A stretch of DNA of 64,000 nt from Amycolatopsis sp. NBC_00345 (lineage in GTDB: Bacteria > Actinomycetota > Actinomycetes > Mycobacteriales > Pseudonocardiaceae). Made by a program: the position numbers and the translations under genes. The notes beneath the pieces were generated by a model that worked only from the letters and a program-made list of their open reading frames with translations, searched no databases and was not told the origin of the DNA. The DNA lies in assembly GCF_036116635.1 (NCBI RefSeq), contig NZ_CP107995.1, positions 1,364,001 through 1,428,000 on the forward strand, given 5' to 3'. Numbering within the stretch: position 1 is the stretch's first letter; every line of letters begins with the position of its first letter. Below are positions 1 to 8,455 of the stretch, piece after piece.

Positions 1-847
1 CCGAGGCCACCGAGGCCACTGACGACGCTGACGACGCCGCGATGTTCTTGGCCGCGGTGCTCTTGGGAGCACCGAGCGACGGCGCGGCGGCCACCAGCCG
101 TCGGGTGTAGTCCTCCCGCGGCGCGGTCAGGACCTGCCGCGCGGGGCCGGTTTCCACGATCTCGCCCTCGGACATCACCACGACCCGGTCGGCCCGGTCC
201 GCCGCCAGGCCCAGGTCGTGGGTGACCAGCAGCAGCGCCGTGCCCAGCTCGCGGGTCAGCTCGTCGAGGTGGTCGAGGATCTGCCGCTGCACGGTGACGT
301 CGAGCGCGGACGTCGGCTCGTCGGCGATCAGCAGGTCCGGCCGGCAGGCGAGGCCGATCGCGATCAGCACGCGCTGGCGCATGCCGCCGGAGAACTCGTG
401 CGGGTACTGCCGCGCCCGGCGGGCCGGCTCGTTCAGCCCGGCCTGCCCGAGCAGCTCCACGGCCCGCGCCCAGGCCTCCCGGCGTCCGCAGATCCGGTGC
501 GCCACCAGGGTTTCCGCGACCTGGCGGCCGACCCGCGAAACCGGGTTGAGGTTCGACATCGGGTCCTGCGGCACCAGCCCGACCTCGCGCCCGCGCAGCC
601 GCCGCAGCCGGTTCTCGCCGGCGTGCGTGATGTCCTCGCCACGCCAGCGGATCGTGCCGCCGGTGACGTGGCCGGACCCGGGCAGCAGGCCCATCACCGC
701 GTGCGCGGTGGTGGACTTCCCGGAGCCGGACTGGCCGACGACGGCGACGCGCTCGCCCGGCGCCACGCTCAGGCTCACCCCGCGCACCGCGGGAGTGTCC
801 CCGAAGGACACTTCGAGGTCGTTGATCTCCAGCAGCGGTTCGGTCAT
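1..847 (-). CDS. Peptide ABC transporter ATP-binding protein, partial
   Basis: This is the energising ATPase of a dipeptide/oligopeptide importer and it runs off the left edge. The ATG is at 847. Visible motifs are Walker A GQSGSGKS (about residues 38-45), the signature FSGGMRQR (about 150), Walker B LLIADEPTSALD (about 170) and the H-loop VTHDL (about 208), which form one complete nucleotide-binding domain. After the usual C-terminal region near LVAAAPSLG the frame continues through an Ala/Ser/Val-rich stretch with a repeated SVAS motif to base 1. That suggests a linker to a second ATPase domain, as in fused DppD-DppF proteins, but this cannot be verified here. The gene follows the dppC-like gene by 11 bp and belongs to the same minus-strand operon. 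Confidence 0.9.
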   Translation of the reverse strand, partial: MTEPLLEINDLEVSFGDTPAVRGVSLSVAPGERVAVVGQSGSGKSTTAHAVMGLLPGSGHVTGGTIRWRGEDITHAGENRLRRLRGREVGLVPQDPMSNLNPVSRVGRQVAETLVAHRICGRREAWARAVELLGQAGLNEPARRARQYPHEFSGGMRQRVLIAIGLACRPDLLIADEPTSALDVTVQRQILDHLDELTRELGTALLLVTHDLGLAADRADRVVVMSEGEIVETGPARQVLTAPREDYTRRLVAAAPSLGAPKSTAAKNIAASSASSVASVAS

Positions 848-858
848 CGCGGTCCCCT

Positions 859-1731
859 TCACCGGCTGGTCTTCGGGTCGAGCGCGTCGCGCAGGGCGTC
901 GCCGAACAGGTTGAAGCCCAGGCAGATCACGGCGAGCGCGATGCCGGGGAAGATGCCGGGCCACGGCGTGCGGAACAGGTACTGCTGGGCGTCCGACAGC
1001 ATGATGCCCAGGCTCGGGTCGGGCGGCTGGATGCCCAGGCCGAGGAACGACAGGATCGCCTCGCCCAGCACCGCCGCCGGCATGATCACGGTGGCCTGCA
1101 CGATGATCACCGACAGCGCGTTCGGCAGCACGTGCTGGCCGAGGATCCGCCACGGCCCGGCGTGCATCGTGTGCGCGGCCAGCACGAAGTCGGTTTCCTT
1201 GAGCCGCAACGTGTCCGCCCGCACCACCCGGACCATGGTCGGGATCTGCGCGATGCCCAGCGCGACCGCCGCGTTGGCCAGCCCGCCGCCGTTGATCGCG
1301 GCCAGGCCGACGGCGAGGATCAGGAACGGGAAGGCCAGCATCAGGTCCGCCAGCCGGGAGACGATCGCGTCCAGCCACCGCCAGTACCCCGACAGCAACC
1401 CGAGCGGTACGCCGACGACCACCGCGAGCAGCACCGACAGCGCGCCGACTTCGAGCGAGGCGCGGGTCCCGTAGAGCACGCGGGACAGGATGTCGCGGCC
1501 GAGGTCGTCGGTGCCCAGCCCGAAGCCGACGGTGCCGGGCTGCTGGAACGGCGTCGAGAAGTGCACCTCGGCCGGCGCGTACGGCGCCAGCAGCGGCGCG
1601 AACACCCCGGCGACCAGCACGATCAGCAGCAGCACCCCGCCGGCCACGCCCATCGGGTTCCGCACCAGCCGGCCCAGCGTGCGCCCGCGGACCCGGGCCA
1701 GGGGAGCGGGGGTGCCGGCGTCGATCGTCAT
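859..1731 (-). CDS. Peptide ABC transporter permease (DppC/OppC type)
   Basis: This 290-residue inner-membrane permease forms half of the import channel. A cytoplasmic N-terminus ending near residue 25 precedes the first membrane helix. The periplasmic loop carries GLGTDDLGRDILSR, a hallmark of DppC-type proteins. The C-terminal half has the binding-protein-dependent transport fold, with the coupling-loop region around GEAILSFLGLGIQPP. The start codon overlaps the stop of the upstream dppB-like gene by 4 bp (ATGA, 1728-1731), so the two permeases are probably translationally coupled. Substrate specificity cannot be read from the sequence. Peptides or gamma-glutamyl compounds are suggested by the upstream GGT-family gene. 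Confidence 0.93.
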   Translation of the reverse strand: MTIDAGTPAPLARVRGRTLGRLVRNPMGVAGGVLLLIVLVAGVFAPLLAPYAPAEVHFSTPFQQPGTVGFGLGTDDLGRDILSRVLYGTRASLEVGALSVLLAVVVGVPLGLLSGYWRWLDAIVSRLADLMLAFPFLILAVGLAAINGGGLANAAVALGIAQIPTMVRVVRADTLRLKETDFVLAAHTMHAGPWRILGQHVLPNALSVIIVQATVIMPAAVLGEAILSFLGLGIQPPDPSLGIMLSDAQQYLFRTPWPGIFPGIALAVICLGFNLFGDALRDALDPKTSR

Positions 1732-2684
1732 CGGGTCCTCCCGGAGATGCGCATACGTGGGTCGATGACGGTGTAGAGGAAGTCGACGACCAGGTTGATC
1801 ACGATGTAGGCGCAGGTGATCACCAGGACCACGGCCTGGATCACCGGGTAGTCGCGGGTGAACACCGAGTCGAGGGTGAGCTTCCCGATGCCGGGCAGGC
1901 TGAAGATCCGCTCGGTCACCACCGCGCCCGCGATCAGCCCGCCGAGCTGGAGCCCGACGATGGTGGTGACCACGATGAGGCTGTTGCGCAGCGCGTAACG
2001 GAAGACCACCGCGCCCCGGCCGAGGCCCTTCGCCCGCGCGGTGCGGACGAAGTCGGCGGTCAGCGTCTCCACCATCGACGAGCGCGTCTGGCGCTGCACC
2101 ACCGCGGCGTGTGCGAGGCCGAGGATCACCGCGGGCAGCGTGAGGTAGTAGAGCCCGCGTAACGGCTGTTCGAACGGCGAAACGTAGCCGGAGGCCGGGA
2201 ACCAGCCCAGCTGGACCGACAAATAGAGCACGGCGAGGATGCCGAGCCAGAACGTCGGGATCGACAGGGCGAGCAGCGAGAAGCCGTTCGCGGCCCATTC
2301 CGGCCAGCGGCCGCGCGACACCGCCGCGACGACACCCCCGGCCATGCCCGCGAGCACCGCGATGACCATCGCGAACACCGCGAGCTGCACGGTCACCGGC
2401 AGCGTCGCGCCGATCATCTCGCGCACCGGCGTCCCGGTCCGGACGGACTTGCCGAAGTCGCCGGTCAGCGCGCGGGTGACGAACTTGAAGTACTGCACGG
2501 GCAGCGGGTCGTCCAGGCCGAGCTGGGCGCGCACCGCCGCGATGGCCGCGGGGTCGGCCTCCTCGCCCGCCATCGCCGTCGCCGGGTCGCCGGGCAGCGC
2601 CCGCACCCCGAGGAACACCACGACCGACGCGAGCACCAGCGTCAGCGCGGACTGCCAGAGACGGTGGAACAGGTGGCGCAGCAC
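1728..2684 (-). CDS. Peptide ABC transporter permease (DppB/OppB type)
   Basis: A 318-residue permease of the DppB/OppB family. It opens with a membrane helix (about residues 9-29) followed by LPGDPATAMAG, the usual extracytoplasmic motif after the first helix. Five more hydrophobic helices follow, with the coupling-helix region around TRSSMVETLTADFVRTARAKGLG. It ends in FLYTVIDPRMRI, as family members commonly do. The gene starts 3 bp after the stop of the solute-binding lipoprotein gene and overlaps the next permease by 4 bp, a tight operon order binding protein-dppB-dppC-dppD. With its DppC partner it would form the heterodimeric channel. Confidence 0.94.
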   Translation of the reverse strand: MLRHLFHRLWQSALTLVLASVVVFLGVRALPGDPATAMAGEEADPAAIAAVRAQLGLDDPLPVQYFKFVTRALTGDFGKSVRTGTPVREMIGATLPVTVQLAVFAMVIAVLAGMAGGVVAAVSRGRWPEWAANGFSLLALSIPTFWLGILAVLYLSVQLGWFPASGYVSPFEQPLRGLYYLTLPAVILGLAHAAVVQRQTRSSMVETLTADFVRTARAKGLGRGAVVFRYALRNSLIVVTTIVGLQLGGLIAGAVVTERIFSLPGIGKLTLDSVFTRDYPVIQAVVLVITCAYIVINLVVDFLYTVIDPRMRISGRTR

Positions 2685-2687
2685 GGC

Positions 2688-4319
2688 TCAGCCCTCCTGG
2701 TTCAGCAGGTACGCGGCCTTGCCGAGCCGCACCACGCCGTCGGAGTACACCTCGACGCCCGCGACCCGCGTGGACCGCACGGTCAGGTTGCGCAGGCGGT
2801 AGGTGTAGACGATCGGGTTCTGCTGCTGGATCAGCTGCACGGCCTGCCCGTACAGCGCGGCGCGGGCCTTGACGTCGATGCTGCGCGAGGCGGCGCCGAG
2901 CAGGTTGTCCAATGTGGACGAGTTGAACCCGCCGTAGTTGCCGCCCGCGCCGGTGGAGAGGAACCGGGCGGTGTTGGCGTCCGGGTCGATGCGGCCGGAC
3001 CAGCCGAGCATCAGCGCCTCGAACGTGCCGCGCTTCTGCACGTCCAGCAGCGTCGAGTACTCGACCGGCACGATCTTCAGGTCGAACCCGCCCTCGGCGA
3101 CGCTCGCCTGCAGCGCCTGCGCGTACCGGAGCTGGTCCTGGGCGTTTGAGACCTGCATCGAGACGGGGTAGGGGATGGGCACCCCAGCCTCGTGCAGGAG
3201 TTGACGGGCCTTCGCGGGATCGAAGGCGGGACAGGCGTTCGCGGCGGCCGAGGCGTACGGCGTCTGCGGCGCGACGGGGGAGCAGGCCGGGTCGAACCAG
3301 TTGTTGAACACCGTGTCCACCAGTGTCTGCCGGTCGATCGCGAGGGAGAACGCCAGGCGGACACGCGGGTCCTTCGCGAGCGGCGTGTCGATCGGCTTGG
3401 TGGGCTTGCCGACGCCGTCGACGTTGCCGGTGTTGAGCGTGACGCCCTGGTAGCCCAGCGACGGCGCCTGCAGCACCTTGAGGCCGGGGTCCTTGGCCAG
3501 CGCGTCCACGTCCTGGGGCGAGATGGTGTCGGCGACCTGGACGTCGCCGGAGCGCAGGTTCGCGGCGCGGATGTTGGCGTCGGACATGATCCGGTAGGTG
3601 ATCTTGTCCAGGTGCACGTTCTTCGCGTCGTAGTAGAGCGGGTCGCGGGTCACGGTGATCGAGGTCTGCGGCACGCGCTCGACGAACTTGAACGGCCCGA
3701 CGCACACCGGGTGGTCGCCGAAGCCGTCGCCCTCCTTCGCCAGTGCGGCGGGCGACATGATCATGCCCGCGCGGTCGGCGAGCGCGGCGGTGATCGGCGC
3801 GAACGGGCGTTTGTAGTGCAGCACCACGTGGCTCGCGTCGGGTGCCTCGATGCTCTTGACCGGTCCCATTTCGCTGGCGCGCTGGGAAGTCTTGAGCGTG
3901 AGGTGCCGCTGCAGGCTGGTCGCGACCGCCTTCGCGTCGAACGGCGTGCCGTCGGCGAACACGATCCCGGTGCGGACTCCGATGGTGACGGTGAGGCCGT
4001 CGGGGGAGACCGTGGGCAGCGCGGTCGCCAGCTGCGGGACGACGGCGCTGCTCGAGTCGATGTCGTAGAGCTTCTCGCAGATCGTGCTCATCACGTAGCG
4101 CGTGTAGAGCGAACTGGACGTGGTCGGGTCGAGGCGGTCGGGCTCGGAGGACAGGCCCATCACCAGCTCGCCCCCGTCCGCCACCCGCTGGTCGCCGACC
4201 GGGGTGCCGAAGTCGTTGTGGTGCTCGCTGCGACCGCTCACGTGCTGCACGGGCACGCAGGCCGTCAGCGTCGCCGCCACCAGCACGGCTAGTGCCGCGT
4301 AAAAGGACCGGGGGGACAT
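2688..4319 (-). CDS. Extracellular solute-binding lipoprotein (SBP family 5)
   Basis: The substrate-capturing component of the importer. It has a signal peptide with lipobox LTAC (Cys about residue 21), so it should be lipid-anchored outside the membrane. The mature part contains typical family-5 segments: VMGLSSEPDRLDPTTSS near the N-terminus, GLTVTIGVRTGIVFADGTPFDAKAV, and AFSLAIDRQTLVDTVFN. Length (543 residues) is normal. I chose the ATG at 4319. An in-frame TTG at 4328 would only lengthen the signal peptide, and neither has a strong Shine-Dalgarno. It is the first importer gene after a 138-bp AT-rich gap, so it probably has its own promoter besides read-through from the GGT-family gene. 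Confidence 0.92.
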   Translation of the reverse strand: MSPRSFYAALAVLVAATLTACVPVQHVSGRSEHHNDFGTPVGDQRVADGGELVMGLSSEPDRLDPTTSSSLYTRYVMSTICEKLYDIDSSSAVVPQLATALPTVSPDGLTVTIGVRTGIVFADGTPFDAKAVATSLQRHLTLKTSQRASEMGPVKSIEAPDASHVVLHYKRPFAPITAALADRAGMIMSPAALAKEGDGFGDHPVCVGPFKFVERVPQTSITVTRDPLYYDAKNVHLDKITYRIMSDANIRAANLRSGDVQVADTISPQDVDALAKDPGLKVLQAPSLGYQGVTLNTGNVDGVGKPTKPIDTPLAKDPRVRLAFSLAIDRQTLVDTVFNNWFDPACSPVAPQTPYASAAANACPAFDPAKARQLLHEAGVPIPYPVSMQVSNAQDQLRYAQALQASVAEGGFDLKIVPVEYSTLLDVQKRGTFEALMLGWSGRIDPDANTARFLSTGAGGNYGGFNSSTLDNLLGAASRSIDVKARAALYGQAVQLIQQQNPIVYTYRLRNLTVRSTRVAGVEVYSDGVVRLGKAAYLLNQEG

Positions 4320-4457
4320 GGCGAACAAACTACGGCGGTTTTTCCCCGACGTCGTTTCCCTGGCGTTAATCCGTGTTAATATTGTTATGAGTTTAAATGG
4401 CAGGAAAAACAGCGGGCCGGGGATTTCGGTCCGCTGTTTCCCGAGACGGTTCCGTCA
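4320..4457 (-). promoter_or_regulatory. AT-rich intergenic promoter region before importer operon
   Basis: This gap separates the GGT-family stop from the binding-protein start. Bases 4371-4400 are unusually AT-rich for this genome (TTAATATTGTTATGAGTTTA on the plus strand). Read on the minus strand the segment offers TAACAAT and TATTAAC as possible -10 elements about 60-70 bp upstream of the lipoprotein gene. No -35 element or operator is clear. Confidence 0.35.
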
Positions 4458-6284
4458 TTATCGGCCGGCGGCGTATCCCTGCATTCCGCGGGGGTTGGCC
4501 GCGCCCGAGAGCACGCCGGTCTCCGGGTCGCGCGCGACGGCGCACAGCCGTCCCTCGGACCAGGATTCTCCCACGGTGACAAGGTGTCCGCGGTTTTCCA
4601 GCGAGGCGATCACGTCGGCGCCGACCCGCGATTCCACGGTCACCCCGCCGGGCACCATGGCGCGCGGGTAGAACGAACTCGGGAAGCTGTCGGTGTGCCA
4701 GTTCGGCGCGTCGATAGCGCCCTGCAGGTCGAGTCCGCCGCGCACATTTTCGCGCAGTGCGACGGCGAGCAGGAAATGCGTGCTCCACTGGTCCTGCTGA
4801 TCACCGCCGGGGGTGCCGAACGCCATTACCGGGACGCCGTCGCGAAGGGCCAGCGAAGGTGTCAGCGTGGTGCGCGGGCGCTTGCCGGGGCCGAGCGAGT
4901 TGGGCAGGCCCGGGTCGAGCCAGGCCATCTGCAGCCGGGTGCCGAGCGGGAAGCCGAGCTCCGGGATCACCGGGTTGGACTGCAGCCAGCCGCCGCTGGG
5001 CGTCGCCGCGATCATGTTGCCCCACCGGTCGACCACGTCGACATGACAGGTGTCGCCGCGGGTCGCGCCGTCCTTGGCGACGGTCGGCTCACCCGCGCCC
5101 ACCGGCGTGACGACGGCGCCGCCGGCCTCGACGTACTCCACGTGCCGGGCCAGCCGCGGCTCCCGGCCGTCCGGCCGTCCCGGGCGCAGCTCGTGCGACG
5201 CCCGATCGCCGATCAGCCGGCGGCGGTTTTCGTTGTACTGCGGGGAAAGCAGGGTCTCCAGCGAGACGTCCGAGCTGTCGCCGTACCACGCCTCACGGTC
5301 GGCCATCACGAGCTTCGTGCCCTCGATGAGCGTGTGGTAGTAGTCCGGCGTGGCGTAATCCAGCTCTCCGGGCAGGAGCGCGAGCTGCTGCAGGAGCACC
5401 GGGCCCTGGCTCCACAGGCCCGCTTTGGCGATGGTCCAGCCGTTCCAGGTGTGCGTGACCGGGTCCTCGTACGTCGCCTCGTAGGTCGCGAGGTCCTGGC
5501 CGGTGAGGGTGCCGGCGTGCCGCTCGCCGGAGGTGTCCATGGTGGGCTTCGCGGAGAACGCGGCGATCGCCTCGCCGATGAACCCCTCCCGCCAGACCTT
5601 GCGCGCCGCGTCGATCTGCGTCTCACGGCCCGGCCCCGCCGCCTCGGCCTCGGCGAGCACCCGGCGCCAGGTGGCCGCCAGGGCGGGGTTCTTCAGCAGC
5701 GCGCCCGCCGCGGGCGCCTTGCCGTCGCGCAGGTAGACGGCGGCCGAGCTGGTCCACTCGGTCTCGAACAGCTCGCGCACGGCCTCGACCGTGGCGCCGA
5801 CGCGCTCGACCGCGGGGTGCCCGTTCTCGGCGTACCCGATCGCGTAGTCCAGCACCGTGCGCAGCGGCTTGGTGCCGTGGTCGCGCAGCAGGAGCAGCCA
5901 GGCGTCGAACGCGCCCGGGATCGCGGCGGCCAGCGGGCCGGTGCCGGGCACCAGGTCCAGCCCGAGCGAGGTGTAGTGCTCGATGGTCGCCCCGGCGGGC
6001 GCGGGGCCCTGTCCACAGAGGACCTTCGGCGCGCCGCCCGCGGGGGCGACGATCATCGGCACGTCGCCGCCGGGGCCGTTCAGGTGCGGCTCGACCACGT
6101 GCAGCACGAAGGCGGCGGCGGTGGCCGCGTCGTAGGCGTTGCCGCCGTCCTCGAGGACCGCCATCGCGGTGGCCGAGGCGAGCCAGTGGGTGGACGAGAC
6201 CATGCCGAAGGTGCCCTGCAGGGTGGGACGCGTCTGGAACATCCCTGCATCGTCGCGCGTGAGGAGGGTGTACGTCCAAGACAT
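4458..6284 (-). CDS. Gamma-glutamyltransferase family protein
   Basis: An N-terminal-nucleophile hydrolase of the gamma-glutamyltranspeptidase family, which cleaves gamma-glutamyl bonds and matures by self-cleavage at a Thr. Features are THWLASATAMAVLEDGGNAYDAA near the start (given here only in part as the typical GGT opening), HLNGPGGD, the probable nucleophile Thr in RGDTCHVDVVD with downstream NMIAATPSGG, and the C-terminal FGTPGGDQQDQW. No signal peptide is evident from ATG 6284, so it is probably cytoplasmic. ATG 6242 (MFQTRP) matches the usual N-terminus of relatives and is an alternative start. It lies upstream of a peptide importer in the same direction and is divergent from a LysR gene, which suggests uptake and hydrolysis of one substrate class. 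Confidence 0.85.
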   Translation of the reverse strand: MSWTYTLLTRDDAGMFQTRPTLQGTFGMVSSTHWLASATAMAVLEDGGNAYDAATAAAFVLHVVEPHLNGPGGDVPMIVAPAGGAPKVLCGQGPAPAGATIEHYTSLGLDLVPGTGPLAAAIPGAFDAWLLLLRDHGTKPLRTVLDYAIGYAENGHPAVERVGATVEAVRELFETEWTSSAAVYLRDGKAPAAGALLKNPALAATWRRVLAEAEAAGPGRETQIDAARKVWREGFIGEAIAAFSAKPTMDTSGERHAGTLTGQDLATYEATYEDPVTHTWNGWTIAKAGLWSQGPVLLQQLALLPGELDYATPDYYHTLIEGTKLVMADREAWYGDSSDVSLETLLSPQYNENRRRLIGDRASHELRPGRPDGREPRLARHVEYVEAGGAVVTPVGAGEPTVAKDGATRGDTCHVDVVDRWGNMIAATPSGGWLQSNPVIPELGFPLGTRLQMAWLDPGLPNSLGPGKRPRTTLTPSLALRDGVPVMAFGTPGGDQQDQWSTHFLLAVALRENVRGGLDLQGAIDAPNWHTDSFPSSFYPRAMVPGGVTVESRVGADVIASLENRGHLVTVGESWSEGRLCAVARDPETGVLSGAANPRGMQGYAAGR

Positions 6285-6300
6285 GTGGGACACCATTCCG

Positions 6301-6315
6301 ATAGCGTGATGCTAT
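6301..6315. promoter_or_regulatory. LysR-type palindrome ATAGC-N5-GCTAT
   Basis: A perfect 5-bp inverted repeat (ATAGC, GTGAT, GCTAT) with the T-N11-A architecture of LysR-type sites. It lies in the 29-bp gap between the divergent GGT-family and LysR genes and overlaps the LysR ATG. It is probably the regulator's own operator. The short gap leaves little room for two leaders, so one or both transcripts may be nearly leaderless. Confidence 0.45.
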
Positions 6316-7288
6316 GGAACGACGCCAGCTGGAGTATTTCGTCGCGATCGTCGAGCACGGCGGGTTCACCCATGCCGCGAAGGCGTTGCGGGTGGCGCAG
6401 CCCTCGTTGTCGCGCGCGATCGCCAAGCTCGAGCACGAGCTGGACGTCGAACTGTTCCACCGGGTGGGCCGCAACGCGGTGCTCTCCAGCGCGGGCGAGC
6501 TGATGGCCGACCGGGCCCGGCTGGTGCTGCGCGACCTCGACGCCCTGCGAGCGGCGGCCCGCGCGGTCGGCGACGGCCTGGTCGGGCGGGTCGACGTCGC
6601 GGCCACCTCGTCCTCGGCGCTGGAACCGGTGATCAGCATCATCGCCGAGCTGCGGGAACGGCATCCCGGCGTGCTGGTGAGCACGTCCTCGGCCCTGTCT
6701 GCGGCCGAGGTGGTGGCGATGGTCCTGCAGGGCCGGTGCGAGGCCGGGGTGTGCGGCAGTGCCGAGCGGCCGTCGGGCCAGGGGCTCGTCGCGCACCACT
6801 TGCGGGACGAGGAGTTCCTGCTGGTCGCGCCGCCTGGCACGCGCATCGGTGGGGGTGGCGCTGCGGGTGGCGCCGGGGTTGGTGGGGGCGGTGCGCAGGC
6901 TGGTGGCGGCGAGCAGGCGGGCGGTGGCGGCGCGTTGGGAGGCTCGGATGGCACCGTGGCGTGGGATGACCTCAAAGGCATGCGGTTCGTGGTGTCCAAG
7001 CCGCCCACCGCGGTGCGCGCGCTGTTCGACCGGCTGGCCGCGAGCGTCGGCGACCTGGCCATCGCGGCCGAGGTGGGGGACCGCAGCGTGGTCCTGCCGA
7101 TGGTGCTGCGCGGGATCGGCGCCGGCCTGATGCCCGACGGCTGGGCGGACCTGGCCCGCCGGGCGGGCGCCGAGGTCTACCGCTTCTCCCCGCCGGAGCG
7201 GCTGCCGCAGTGGCTCCTGCACCGCTCGGGCCCGATCACCGCGGCGACCCAGGCGTTCCTCGACACCACACTGGCCCGGCCCGCCTGA
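6314..7288 (+). CDS. LysR family transcriptional regulator with Gly-rich insert
   Basis: A DNA-binding regulator of about 324 residues. Residues 1-60 form the LysR winged helix-turn-helix (MERRQLEYFVAIVEHGGFTH, FSRA-type helix in QPSLSRAIAKLEHELDVELF). A periplasmic-binding-like effector domain follows. A stretch of about 34 residues (about 179-212, bases 6848-6950) is almost only Gly, Ala and Gln in imperfect GGGGA-type repeats. It sits inside the effector domain, where relatives have a short loop, and looks like an in-frame repeat expansion. The gene is divergent from the GGT-family and importer operon and presumably controls it. Confidence 0.9.
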   Translation: MERRQLEYFVAIVEHGGFTHAAKALRVAQPSLSRAIAKLEHELDVELFHRVGRNAVLSSAGELMADRARLVLRDLDALRAAARAVGDGLVGRVDVAATSSSALEPVISIIAELRERHPGVLVSTSSALSAAEVVAMVLQGRCEAGVCGSAERPSGQGLVAHHLRDEEFLLVAPPGTRIGGGGAAGGAGVGGGGAQAGGGEQAGGGGALGGSDGTVAWDDLKGMRFVVSKPPTAVRALFDRLAASVGDLAIAAEVGDRSVVLPMVLRGIGAGLMPDGWADLARRAGAEVYRFSPPERLPQWLLHRSGPITAATQAFLDTTLARPA

Positions 7289-7363
7289 CCACGCTCGCCT
7301 GACCCCGCGCCTGACTCGGCCCGGCCTGACTCGGCCCGGCCTCCCGCCCCGTCGGGCCAAGCG

Positions 7364-7414
7364 CCGTCAAGGCCTCCTTACCCGCGTCCAGCGCGGGTAA
7401 GGAGGCCTTGACGG
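7364..7414. terminator. Perfect 23-bp hairpin, likely bidirectional terminator or repeat element
   Basis: The arms 7364-7386 and 7392-7414 are exact reverse complements of 23 bp around a 5-base loop. The core is CAAGGCCTCCTTACCCGCG. It follows the LysR gene by 75 bp. No run of T follows, so it may act as a hairpin element more than a canonical intrinsic terminator. It resembles in style, but not in sequence, the other long perfect hairpins in this window. The remaining gap to the protease gene (7415-7616) holds its promoter but no recognisable motif. Confidence 0.6.
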
Positions 7415-7632
7415 ACTCCAACCCAGCGCGGCGTCGTGACACTGTGGACATACCGCCGTTCAGCGGAGCGGAAGCCGGAATCACAGCTTCCATTGGCCTA
7501 CGACGGAAGTCGCGTTCTTCCTTTACCGACCATCGTCGGGTACCGGGTAATCACTCACAGCCGAGACAGTGAGCGCGTCCTTCACCGTCCCCGTCACCGC
7601 GAGCCCGGCCCGCGGTTGGAGGTAGATCCCCA

Positions 7633-8334
7633 GTGCGTAAAGCCCGTGTCGCCGCGGTTCTGTCCGGAGTGGTCCTGTCGTCGCTGGCCGCGGCCGGGAC
7701 GTCGGTCGCCGCCCAGCCGTACATCATCGACGGCGGCAACGCCGACTCGCTGCACGGCGCCGCCCGGATGTTCGCCGGTGGCCAGGAACTCTGCTCGGCG
7801 ACGATCATCGCGCCGGACTGGATCCTCACCGCGCGCCACTGTACCCAGGGCGCCGACGGCCAGCAGATCAGCTTCCACGTCGGCAGCCTCGACCAGACCC
7901 AGGGCACCACGGTGAACGCGACCGAGGTGCACGAGTCGACCGACGCGGACATCTCGCTGGTGAAGATCGACCAGCAGGTGCAGACCGACTACGCGCCGCT
8001 GGGCAGCGAGGGCGACGTCAAGGTCGGGGACGAGGCCCAGGTCTACGGCTGGGGCGCCACCTGCACGGACAAGCCGGAGATCGAGTGCCAGTCGCAGCAG
8101 CTGAAGGTGGCCAAGGTGTCCGTCACCTCCATCGACTGCCCCGACGGCGCGGCGGGCACCTCGGTCTGCGCGAACCGCGGCGACGGCATCACCGCCGGCG
8201 GTGACTCCGGCGGCCCCATGTACGCCAACGGAAAGCAGGTCGGCGTCGCCTCGACGAGCGACCGCCAGTCCTACACCGCCTACATCAACGTCACCCTCTA
8301 CCGCGACTGGATCTCCTCGGTCGCGGGCGTCTGA
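7633..8334 (+). CDS. Secreted trypsin-like serine protease (S1 family)
   Basis: An exported chymotrypsin-fold endopeptidase. A Sec signal peptide (residues 1 to about 27, RKAR then a hydrophobic core ending SVAA) precedes the mature protease. Catalytic residues are visible: His in TARHC, Asp in DADISLVKI and the nucleophile Ser in GDSGGP. Four cysteines or more could form disulfides. The length (233 residues) is that of a bare protease domain without a C-terminal carbohydrate-binding module. The GTG start is preceded by GGAGGT (7618-7623) with good spacing. It is monocistronic, with a strong terminator directly behind it. Confidence 0.93.
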   Translation: MRKARVAAVLSGVVLSSLAAAGTSVAAQPYIIDGGNADSLHGAARMFAGGQELCSATIIAPDWILTARHCTQGADGQQISFHVGSLDQTQGTTVNATEVHESTDADISLVKIDQQVQTDYAPLGSEGDVKVGDEAQVYGWGATCTDKPEIECQSQQLKVAKVSVTSIDCPDGAAGTSVCANRGDGITAGGDSGGPMYANGKQVGVASTSDRQSYTAYINVTLYRDWISSVAGV

Positions 8335-8344
8335 GTCACCTTCG

Positions 8345-8381
8345 CCAGTGCCGGTGTCGGGCTTCCCGGCACCGGCACTGG
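8345..8381 (+). terminator. Intrinsic terminator after protease gene
   Basis: A 17-bp stem (8345-8361 with 8365-8381) contains one G-U wobble, has a 3-base loop, and is followed by TGTGTTT. It starts 10 bp after the protease stop codon. Confidence 0.8.
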
Positions 8382-8455
8382 TGTGTTTCCCGGACGGACT
8401 CCTCGGTTACGGTCGTGCGGTCCGGACGAGTCGATCTTGAGGAGGACCGGGAAAC

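Noticed and set aside
859..3705. 948-codon open frame on the minus strand
   Set aside because: Only its last 290 codons (dppC-like) are real. The earlier part is Arg/Pro-rich shadow translation of the binding-protein and dppB-like genes.
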